The position numbers and the translations under genes are program-made. DNA of 39,889 bases from RI-283 sp964487925. GTDB lineage: Bacteria; Pseudomonadota; Gammaproteobacteria; SZUA-140. Below the pieces are notes generated by a model. It did not search any database. It was not told the origin of the DNA and worked only from the letters and a program-made list of their open reading frames with translations. This document shows positions 33,701-39,889 of this stretch, one piece after another. Each line of letters opens with the position of its first letter. Positions within the stretch are counted from its first letter, which is position 1. The stretch lies in assembly GCA_964487925.1 (NCBI GenBank), contig CAZASZ010000013.1, positions 1 to 39,889 of the forward strand, read 5' to 3'.

Positions 33701-34099
33701 TCAGGGCATAAATGTGACATTCAGGCGGCGTTGGCTCAGCGGGTCGGTTACCGCTCCCCCTGCTTTTCCGGTACTCGTAATTTGGTACAGTGTCTTACCG
33801 CCAATGGTGGTCGTGGATACGGAGGTATCGACCCAGGACTGATCAGTGATGACGCTGTTATTGGACGACGCCCCCGACCCGCCGTTGTACAGCAAGTCCC
33901 AGACTGCCCATTCGACGCCGCTTTCGGCCGAGTAGAAGGCCTGAGCCGAACGCCATTCATCGATCGTATCGGCGCTGCTGATCACCATCATCCGGGTCAT
34001 GGATGCGCCCAGTACAGCAAGTGCGGTGATCAGGAAAATCGCCACGATCAGCGTGGCGCCGCGTTGGCGTTGGAAGGGAGGGGCGTTCAACGTCTTCAT
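33701..34099 (-). CDS. mshP: MSHA biogenesis protein MshP (PilX-like)
   Basis: A 132-residue membrane-anchored minor pilin-like protein. It opens with RQRGATLIVAIFLITALAVLGASMTRMM, a hydrophobic PilX/MshP N-terminus, and AQAFYSAESGVEWAVW, the family's conserved A-x-x-x-A-E-S-G motif. Prepilin cleavage could follow the glycine, though the usual glutamate at +5 is absent, as is common in MshP. The start overlaps the mshO stop (ATGA, 34096-34099), and AGGA lies 7 nt upstream. Confidence 0.82.
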   Translation of the reverse strand: MKTLNAPPFQRQRGATLIVAIFLITALAVLGASMTRMMVISSADTIDEWRSAQAFYSAESGVEWAVWDLLYNGGSGASSNNSVITDQSWVDTSVSTTTIGGKTLYQITSTGKAGGAVTDPLSQRRLNVTFMP

Positions 34100-34950
34100 G
34101 GTGTGTTCCTAATATGTACTTCCCGATACAGCCGTAGCGACTCGTTGTTGCCGGCGTCGGCCAACTCGAGGTCGATGCGTACGACCCCGGTGGCTTGTGG
34201 CGTACCCGGTTGAAAGCTGAAGTGTACGGAGCGAACCTGATCGAGAAGGATAGGGTCGGATATCGACCAGTCCGTGGCGGTGTCCAGATCGGTGAGCCCC
34301 GAGGCACTATGCCAGCGCAACGTGGCTCCCAAAATTCCGATTTCTATAGTCCGGTCGGCGATCAGGAAGTGTCGCCCCGGAGAGTTGATCGGGAAAGCGT
34401 GGTTTCCCGAAAAGACTATGATCTGTCCTTGATCCGTGCCGTCGCCAAGGGGCCAGGGTAGGGCGACAGTCGGCAACACGTCGCTTAAGTCCACTGATGA
34501 TCCGGAACTGCTCGCCGTGAGGTCTGACGGCGCGGTATTGCCAATCACAAGCACGTCGCCGGTGTTTTTGCTTAGCCCCGTTCCCAATGCATAAATTCGG
34601 CCTATGGTCGCTGCCTTCGCCAGTCGAGCTGCCGGATTGGCGAAGGCTTCGCCGAAGTTGTCGAACTGGTCCACATAGCGACCACCGGTGCGTGCGTGCA
34701 GGAATTCGATACCTTGGTCCCCATTTAGCACGGTGATGCTGTTGGGCACGGCCTGTCGGATGCTCCTGGTCATTCGTTCCAGGGCGAGATCCCCAATGGT
34801 CAGCAGAGTGTTGCGGATACGGATCTGGGCATAGGCCGTTGTCGCATGCTGGATGAACGGGGTCAAAATGCCCGCCAATACGCCTAGTATTGTGATGACG
34901 ATGACGAGTTCGATGAATGTGAATCCCCGCTGTCGATGGTGTCGGATCAT
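34096..34950 (-). CDS. mshO: MSHA minor pilin MshO
   Basis: A 284-residue type IV pilin-like protein. RQRGFTFIELVIVITILGVLAG is the prepilin leader and N-terminal helix, cleaved after the glycine, with the key Glu at +5. The large C-terminal domain, about 250 residues, suits MshO, which is much longer than MshC or MshD. ATG 34950 starts 11 nt after the mshD stop. A longer frame reading to 35064 runs through mshD and lacks support. It is coupled to mshP by a 4-bp overlap. Confidence 0.82.
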   Translation of the reverse strand: MIRHHRQRGFTFIELVIVITILGVLAGILTPFIQHATTAYAQIRIRNTLLTIGDLALERMTRSIRQAVPNSITVLNGDQGIEFLHARTGGRYVDQFDNFGEAFANPAARLAKAATIGRIYALGTGLSKNTGDVLVIGNTAPSDLTASSSGSSVDLSDVLPTVALPWPLGDGTDQGQIIVFSGNHAFPINSPGRHFLIADRTIEIGILGATLRWHSASGLTDLDTATDWSISDPILLDQVRSVHFSFQPGTPQATGVVRIDLELADAGNNESLRLYREVHIRNTP

Positions 34951-34961
34951 TGCCTTGGCAC

Positions 34962-35492
34962 TTATATATTGATACGGAACGCGGTCAGCGTGACCGTTTC
35001 CTGGGTAGGTGAGGTGACCTGAACCCGGATCCGCTTCACGTCTCCTGCCAGGATACCGTTCCAATCGCCACCTTGGTCGACGAAAACGGATAGCGTATAT
35101 CCATCGTAGCCGGTGATGGCCTGATCCTCGGCATTGTGTGGCGGCGATTGGTCGCGAATGATGTTGTAGTCGTCGATATCGTCATATTCCGCCCGGCTCG
35201 ATTCTTCGCTGCCAATGCCGGCCGCTGAGGGGCCGCCAGGGCATAGGCCGGTTCCGGAGTTTACGCAGCCGCCTCCCAGCGGGGTGTTCTCATCCCAGGC
35301 CTTGTCGAAGATCTCGTCCATGATGGCCGTGGCCGTGGCCAGGGCCTTTTGCCGCAATACCGGTTCGTGACTGTGTCCAATCGTGCTGACGAATACCTGC
35401 GTCATGCCGCCGATCATGATGCCGACCAGCACGACGACGATCACGGTCTCGATCAAGGTGAACCCGGCTTGCGAAGCATTCCGCTTTATCAT
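34962..35492 (-). CDS. mshD: MSHA minor pilin MshD
   Basis: A 176-residue prepilin with SQAGFTLIETVIVVVLVGIMIGGM, cleaved after the glycine, and the E-at-+5 rule kept. The next segment RQKALATATAIMDEIFDKAWDENTP is the typical MshD region, followed by a Cys pair in GGGCVNSGTGLCPGG. It overlaps mshC by 4 bp (ATGA at 35489-35492), which implies coupling. It would be incorporated at the pilus tip or base as a minor subunit. Confidence 0.84.
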   Translation of the reverse strand: MIKRNASQAGFTLIETVIVVVLVGIMIGGMTQVFVSTIGHSHEPVLRQKALATATAIMDEIFDKAWDENTPLGGGCVNSGTGLCPGGPSAAGIGSEESSRAEYDDIDDYNIIRDQSPPHNAEDQAITGYDGYTLSVFVDQGGDWNGILAGDVKRIRVQVTSPTQETVTLTAFRINI

Positions 35493-35923
35493 TCGACGAA
35501 CCCGGTCTCGTTTTGGATGACGATTTGGGTGTTCTCACTGCCTTCGTTTAGCGTCAACGTCAAGGCTGAGCCCAGACCGGGGGCACCGTTCCCGTCAAAG
35601 GCGATTGTGGCGGTCGGAGAGATCGTGATATTCGGCCAGGTTTGCCCGAAGCCGGAGGTCCCGGTCATGGGGTCCGTCATGGGATTGCCGTTCCGCAGAA
35701 TCGAGTAGCCATGCGATTGAATCACGATTGAAAACGTGTCGATACCGGAGTGGCTCATAGCCTGCCCCTGAGTGTGACGGATCGCCCCGATCAAGTCGTC
35801 CGCCGCGCCGCGCAGTTCGAAGATGGCGGGATTGAAACGGAAGTACGCGGCCGTCGACAGGATGCCGATGACGATCATCGTCATAACCATTTCAATCAAT
35901 GTGAAGCCCCGTTGTCGGGTCAC
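35489..35923 (-). CDS. mshC: MSHA minor pilin MshC
   Basis: A 144-residue prepilin that starts RQRGFTLIEMVMTMIVIGILSTAAYFRF, cleaved after the glycine. The following helix and RGAADDLIGAIRHTQGQAMSHSG match MshC. GTG 35923 is chosen because it overlaps the mshQ stop by 4 bp (GTGA) and has GAGG 4 nt upstream. A TTG at 35938 would add five residues. The C-terminal half is a small beta-rich domain without a cysteine pair. Confidence 0.84.
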   Translation of the reverse strand: MTRQRGFTLIEMVMTMIVIGILSTAAYFRFNPAIFELRGAADDLIGAIRHTQGQAMSHSGIDTFSIVIQSHGYSILRNGNPMTDPMTGTSGFGQTWPNITISPTATIAFDGNGAPGLGSALTLTLNEGSENTQIVIQNETGFVE

Positions 35924-38900
35924 TGCGCCTCGCTCCAATGGATACGCCGGTCATCGCCTCGAAACAGACCGAACGAGGCCGTGGCGCCGGTCTGTCCGTT
36001 CAGCCAGGTGGGCCAGGTCAGATCCAGTGAGGTCTTTCCACCGGGCGAGTTTGGATCGGCCGTCAGGGTCAGCGTGACGTCGGCAAGCCCGGCGTTAAGC
36101 GTTGTGGGGCTGATCGGAACGATGCTTGTGGAGATATCTGAGTCGGTCGCGGTGTACGCCACGACGCTACAACTGTCGGCGGTATTGGGGAGCCATCCTC
36201 CTGCCAGGGAATCGTAGTACTGGCTACCCAACGTGATCGGCAGGCTGTCGTTGATTTGTGCGTAGGTGCCGTAGGCATCTTTCGCATAGCCTCGGCCGGA
36301 GCGGATTTCTCCCCCGAGATCGAACGCAATGCCCGGAATCGTGAACGGGTTTCCGGTATAGGCCGCGCCGTCGCTGTCGATGATCGAAAACGCAATATCG
36401 AGTGCGCCGACGAAAGGGTCGGTCTTGGCCGATGAGGCGCTGTAGTACAGCGTGCCGCCAAATTGAGTCGTCGTCGATCCGGCGCAGCCAGCACATGTCG
36501 GCGCTGTGTGGTCGAGACTGGTGCTGTTGAGGGCAGCGGTCGCCGGGATTGCTCCGTTATGCGCGTAGTTTTCCGAGAAGTCCGCGAGTTTCCACCATGA
36601 TCCCTGGTAGTTTTGGGTGGTTTGGCCGTCGGCCGCCCTAGCTGTAATTGTAACCGTCGGGGCGACGGCATAGTCGATGGGTTGACCCAGATAGCTGAAA
36701 TTGCCGCACTGCGTGTGCAAGCTCGGGGTTGCCCCGGACAACACCTGAAAGTTGGCGGGGATGAATCGGCCTACGGCGGTGCTTACGGTGCCCGTGACGT
36801 TGCCGCCTCCAAGGTAGTCCGCGTCATTTACCGAAGGCGTCAACGTAATGATGCCGACCTCGGCCCAACTGAAGTCGGTGCCAGTCGCCACGCCGTTGAC
36901 GAAATGTCCATCGAATCCTTGTGTCGAAGTGATTGACGGATTGTGTCCGCCCGCCGGGGCGACCAGGGTCGGCGTCAGGCGTACCGATTCCGCAGGGGAT
37001 TCCTGTCCGAAATTGGGGGTCGCCGCGCCATTTGCATCAACTGCGGTTACCTGAACGCTGAAGGGCTCGCCGGCACCGATGAAGACTGGCCCCAGCACGT
37101 CCGTGGCGCCGGGATTGGTCTTCGCATCGGTCGTGCGGCGAATATTGGCGAGCACGAAGCCAGCGGGTTTGACGACGATCCCGGCACTGCTGCCCCGGAT
37201 ACCATTAGGGAGATCGGGGTTGCTCGTATCACCGTCCTTGAGATCCATCTCAAGCATGCCGACATCCGAATATTTGACGCCGATGTCCGCCTGTCCCTGG
37301 ACGAACGAGACGTTGAGCGAGCCGGCGCCGGCCTCGCTGGTCGCAATCGCTTGATTGTTCACCTTCATGATCATCGTTCCGGAGGTCGGGTTCAGGTACT
37401 GGCTCCAGAACTTGAGCTTGTGGTTGCCCGTATAGGTCTCGATGACGCCGCATTGGCTGTCGCTGGCGGTCTGGCCGTAGGCCGTCAGGTAGAGTTGAAA
37501 GCTCTGCGCCGCAGTCAGGGCCGGAATGGAGGTATCGATCGGTGTGGTAGGCGGATTGGTTTGCTGCGAGGCGGTCACAAGCAATCCGCTTGGCGAGAAG
37601 ACCAGATCGCCCTCGCTGTCGTCGTCGCTGACGGTGCCGTCCGTCGCGTCGACGTTGACCACGGCCGATCCGCTTCGATAGGTCAGGGCGAACTGCGCCT
37701 GTCCCTGGTCGCCGGCGACATATTGATAGCTCGCTTGGCCGTCGCCCGAGGTTGGATCGCTGAACGTACCCTGACCGCTCAAGAGCGACCAGTCGCCCGT
37801 GCCGGTTCCCGTATCGAGTGTAATCTGTCCGGTATAGGTCGTTTCCACCTGACCGTCGGAGCGTATGGCCTGAACGGTTACGGGTTCGGCAAGACAGTGG
37901 ATACCCTGCCCATCGTGACTGATCAGCAGATGGTCGGCATTGCCGCCCGACCCCGAACAGCCGACGCTGATGGTGACGTTGTCGATATAGACCCGGTAGT
38001 CCTCGTCGTAGTGGGAAGAACTGATGAAACGGATCTGAGTGGTCGCCGACAGGTAGCTTAGGATGTCGACGCTGAATGGCTGAAAACTGCGATCCGATCT
38101 GGAACCGGATATTCGACCGAGTTCCGTCCACTGTGTCCCGTCCGTGGTGACCTCCACGGCAACATAGTCGCTGGCCCGGCGAAGTTCCGAACGCTTAAAG
38201 TCGAAACTCAAGGTGGCCGAGGTCGCGTTTGCGTAGGGGCTGAGGTCGACCACCCGTTGAACGCCGCGTTGCCGGCGACCGAAGACGCCGATTTGCAGGG
38301 CATATCCGGGGCTGTTCTCTCTGACTCGAACATCGCCTTCGCTGGCACGGTTGTCGTCGCCGAATTCCTGCCAGTCTCCTGACCAATTCTGCGTACCGTC
38401 GTTGCCGCTGTACGCGCGGGCGTTGAATTGGTCACCGAAGGTCTCTGAGTAATTGCACGTGCCGCCGCTTCCGCCGCCGGTGCAGCCGACGGTAACCGCG
38501 ACGTCGTCGATATAGACGCGCGCATCTTCGCTGCGATGTCCCGAACTCAGGAAACGGATCCGGGTGTTGCCGGAAAGATAGCCACTGATGTCGAGCGCGA
38601 GGTCCTGGTACTGGGAATCCGAACCCGGCCCGGCGATGCGGGTCAGGGTCGTCCAGTGGGTTCCGTCGGTCGAAACGTCCACCGAGACGTAATCGTTGGA
38701 TCTTCGCAATCTCGACCTTCGATATTTGAGACTCAGTACGGCCGAGCTCGCGTTCGTATAGGCGCTAAGATTCAGAGTGCGGCTCGCGCCGCGCTGTGAC
38801 CTGCTGTTGAGAGATATATACAGGGCTTGGCCATACCTGCTCGACGATCTGACTCGGATATAGCCTCGGTTCACGCGACCGTCATCGTTGATTTCCTGCC

Positions 38901-39063
38901 AGTCGCCGGACCAGCTCTGGCTGCCGTCGTTTCCGCTGTAGCTGATCGAATTGAATTCGTCGCGAAAGGTCTCGCTATAGGGACAGGAGACGGCCCAGGA
39001 CTGGGCCGAGCACAGACAGCCCGCCAGCGCGAGCAGGAGAGATGGGATCAGGCGATTGGGCAT
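35920..39063 (-). CDS. mshQ: MshQ-like exported protein with duplicated domain
   Basis: A 1047-residue secreted protein. ATG 39063 opens with a signal peptide (PSLLLALAGCLCSAQSWA). Both a lipobox-like L-A-G-C and a signal peptidase I site after SWA are possible. Residues 27-194 and 203-369 are two copies of a beta-sandwich domain (SETFxDxFN...SGNDG...WSGDWQE...VGC). The rest is a long beta-rich region typical of MshQ proteins, ending in a DUF6701-type part. MshQ homologues are co-encoded with MSHA pili and are thought to be a tip or surface component. It lies after mshA and before mshC. GTG 39087 is an alternative start without a good ribosome site. Confidence 0.78.
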   Translation of the reverse strand: MPNRLIPSLLLALAGCLCSAQSWAVSCPYSETFRDEFNSISYSGNDGSQSWSGDWQEINDDGRVNRGYIRVRSSSRYGQALYISLNSRSQRGASRTLNLSAYTNASSAVLSLKYRRSRLRRSNDYVSVDVSTDGTHWTTLTRIAGPGSDSQYQDLALDISGYLSGNTRIRFLSSGHRSEDARVYIDDVAVTVGCTGGGSGGTCNYSETFGDQFNARAYSGNDGTQNWSGDWQEFGDDNRASEGDVRVRENSPGYALQIGVFGRRQRGVQRVVDLSPYANATSATLSFDFKRSELRRASDYVAVEVTTDGTQWTELGRISGSRSDRSFQPFSVDILSYLSATTQIRFISSSHYDEDYRVYIDNVTISVGCSGSGGNADHLLISHDGQGIHCLAEPVTVQAIRSDGQVETTYTGQITLDTGTGTGDWSLLSGQGTFSDPTSGDGQASYQYVAGDQGQAQFALTYRSGSAVVNVDATDGTVSDDDSEGDLVFSPSGLLVTASQQTNPPTTPIDTSIPALTAAQSFQLYLTAYGQTASDSQCGVIETYTGNHKLKFWSQYLNPTSGTMIMKVNNQAIATSEAGAGSLNVSFVQGQADIGVKYSDVGMLEMDLKDGDTSNPDLPNGIRGSSAGIVVKPAGFVLANIRRTTDAKTNPGATDVLGPVFIGAGEPFSVQVTAVDANGAATPNFGQESPAESVRLTPTLVAPAGGHNPSITSTQGFDGHFVNGVATGTDFSWAEVGIITLTPSVNDADYLGGGNVTGTVSTAVGRFIPANFQVLSGATPSLHTQCGNFSYLGQPIDYAVAPTVTITARAADGQTTQNYQGSWWKLADFSENYAHNGAIPATAALNSTSLDHTAPTCAGCAGSTTTQFGGTLYYSASSAKTDPFVGALDIAFSIIDSDGAAYTGNPFTIPGIAFDLGGEIRSGRGYAKDAYGTYAQINDSLPITLGSQYYDSLAGGWLPNTADSCSVVAYTATDSDISTSIVPISPTTLNAGLADVTLTLTADPNSPGGKTSLDLTWPTWLNGQTGATASFGLFRGDDRRIHWSEAQ
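37957..38985 (-). repeat. tandem domain duplication inside mshQ
   Basis: The segments 38482-38985 and 37957-38457 encode two similar domains of about 167 residues, joined by a Gly/Ser linker. Shared landmarks are Y-S-E-T-F, A/S-Y-S-G-N-D-G, W-S-G-D-W-Q-E, D-Y-V-x-V-x-V, D-G-T-x-W-T and V-Y-I-D-D/N-V. The two are clearly diverged, so the duplication is old. Confidence 0.8.
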
Positions 39064-39088
39064 GGTGCTGAGCGCTCGGTCATTCACG

Positions 39089-39126
39089 AAAAAAGCCAGA
39101 GGACGAGGGGCCGTGCTCTGGCTTTT
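39089..39126 (-). terminator. rho-independent terminator between mshA and mshQ
   Basis: AAAAGCCAGAG (39091-39101) pairs perfectly with CTCTGGCTTTT (39116-39126) around a 14-nt loop. Read on the minus strand, the stem is followed by a run of six T. It lies downstream of mshA and just before mshQ, so it should cut most mshA transcripts and leave a minority to read on. Confidence 0.75.
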
Positions 39127-39141
39127 CGGGTAAAGAGCCCG

Positions 39142-39189
39142 CCCTAAGGGCCATGATGGCGCGTGAAACGCGGCAACCGGCCCTTAGGG
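39142..39189 (-). other. stem-loop in the mshA 3' end
   Basis: CCCTAAGGGCC (39142-39152) and GGCCCTTAGGG (39179-39189) are perfect 11-bp inverted arms around 26 nt, starting 9 bp after the mshA stop. With the terminator beyond it, it probably protects or processes the pilin mRNA 3' end. Confidence 0.5.
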
Positions 39190-39197
39190 AAAGCGAC

Positions 39198-39641
39198 CTA
39201 CTTGGTGGCGGTGATAATAAACGTTGACGTAACGCTGGTATCGTCATTGTTCGTCAACGTACAAGACCGGGTATCGCCGATACTGGCGTAGGTGCCGGTC
39301 GTGCCGGAAACCGCGTAAGTGCCAGCGCCACTGGCTGCAAAGGAGACGCCGTCGACCAGATTGCCTGCGACCGTATTCGTACAACCGCCGGTCGTATCGG
39401 CGATACCCGTCGTGGCCGATGCTGAAGCAAACACCTTGCCGTTGATTTGGCCCTTGGCTAAAGAACCCGAATAGTTGACGGCGCTGCTGGATGCGAGTCC
39501 ACCAGCCACGCCCTTCGTTGCGGCGGCGCGCGCCTCGCTACTAACATCGACGAATTTGGGTAAGGCAACGGCGGCCAGGATACCCAGTATGACGATGACC
39601 ATGACGAGTTCGATCATAGTGAAACCAGTTTGTCTGCGCAT
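39198..39641 (-). CDS. mshA: MSHA major pilin MshA
   Basis: A 147-residue type IV prepilin. The leader is RRQTG, cut before FTMIELVMVIVILGILAAVALPKF, with Glu at +5 and the conserved P near +22. The globular part is small, rich in Gly, Ser, Thr and Ala, and has one cysteine pair (GGC and RSC) that probably closes the D-loop. AGGA precedes ATG 39641 by about 9 nt. It is first in the visible operon and separated from mshQ by two stem-loops, which fits high expression of the main subunit. Prepilin peptidase and assembly ATPases are not in the window. Confidence 0.88.
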   Translation of the reverse strand: MRRQTGFTMIELVMVIVILGILAAVALPKFVDVSSEARAAATKGVAGGLASSSAVNYSGSLAKGQINGKVFASASATTGIADTTGGCTNTVAGNLVDGVSFAASGAGTYAVSGTTGTYASIGDTRSCTLTNNDDTSVTSTFIITATK

Positions 39642-39889
39642 GGAATAAAATCCTCGTTTACAATGGTAGAGCTTATATGTTTCTTCTCTTTCGAAATAAC
39701 GGACAGACGGAGAAAAACTTGAACCGTTTCTAAAATATTCATGTGAACCATGATTGCTGAAGTTGGCTCTATGGATGGATGAGGCTATTAGTGTCTATAC
39801 GTGAGATGGGGATAGCGGCGCGATGGAGCAATGGAGCGTTGACCGAAAACGGACTTTAGCGACACACAGAGCCAGTCAAAATCAATTAC
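39642..39889. promoter_or_regulatory. upstream region of mshA
   Basis: This 248-bp stretch runs to the window edge without a gene. On the minus strand TATAAG lies about 35-40 bp before the mshA start, with a weak -35. No sigma-54 (GG...GC) element is evident, though some pilin genes use one. The mshA promoter is probably here but is not firmly placed. Confidence 0.3.

Noticed and set aside
36943..38061. A 372-codon plus-strand frame opposite mshQ
   Set aside because: It is a shadow of the GC-rich mshQ gene. It has no recognisable domain, and the minus-strand gene has signal peptide, operon context and family features.
1..39889. tRNA, rRNA and CRISPR arrays
   Set aside because: None was recognised on reading either strand. 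A covariance-model search would be needed to exclude small RNAs.

Overview
The window looks like chromosomal DNA of a gammaproteobacterium. Three things support this: the nadB / rpoE-rseA-rseC-mucD / lepA-lepB-DUF4845-rnc-era-recO-pdxJ-acpS gene order, an RNase E with a long non-catalytic tail, and an MSHA-type type IV pilus cluster. Multiheme c-type cytochromes at the left edge suggest a respiratory lifestyle using metals, sulfur or another extracellular electron partner. That last point is inference, and I do not name a genus.

Layout. 1-1135: the end of one multiheme cytochrome, then a complete 13-CxxCH cytochrome. 1186-3209: nadB on the minus strand, divergent from a small ComFB-like gene. 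3350-6877: the envelope-stress sigma factor operon rpoE-rseA-rseC-mucD, with a good sigma-E-type promoter and no rseB. 7040-13661: a compact operon for translation, secretion, RNA processing and cofactors, with several overlapping stop/start pairs. 13871-14902: a protein made almost entirely of TPR repeats. 15015-22724: sucA-sucB-lpd-sucC-sucD, which covers 2-oxoglutarate dehydrogenase and succinyl-CoA synthetase in one run. 22725-27240: an accessory-looking patch with a small lipoprotein, a possible 35-residue membrane peptide, the C-terminal remnant of an integron-type tyrosine recombinase cut off at a 10-bp inverted repeat, a large kelch-propeller lipoprotein and a REP-like palindrome. 27254-31852, minus strand: a bifunctional aldolase/short-chain dehydrogenase and RNase E. 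31853-32704: a long gap with a palindrome and a 149-bp MITE-like element. 32705-39641, minus strand: mshA, mshQ, mshC, mshD, mshO, mshP, mshI, listed in transcription order.

How the genes work together. RpoE, RseA, RseC and MucD sense and repair envelope damage. LepA and LepB support translation and export, Rnc, Era and RecO handle RNA processing, ribosome assembly and DNA repair, and PdxJ and AcpS make or attach cofactors. The suc-lpd genes carry 2-oxoglutarate to succinate. MshA is the major pilin, and MshC, MshD, MshO and MshP are minor pilin-like subunits. MshI is a PilM-like inner-membrane platform component, and MshQ is a large exported accessory protein. The remaining assembly genes (ATPases, secretin, platform) are not in the window and would lie beyond its right edge or elsewhere.

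No tRNA, rRNA or CRISPR array was seen. The most unusual points are the cytochrome pair, the missing rseB, the broken integron-type integrase, the MITE-like and REP-like elements, the duplicated domain in MshQ and the altered msh gene order. I found no clear sign of a wholly new multi-gene system.
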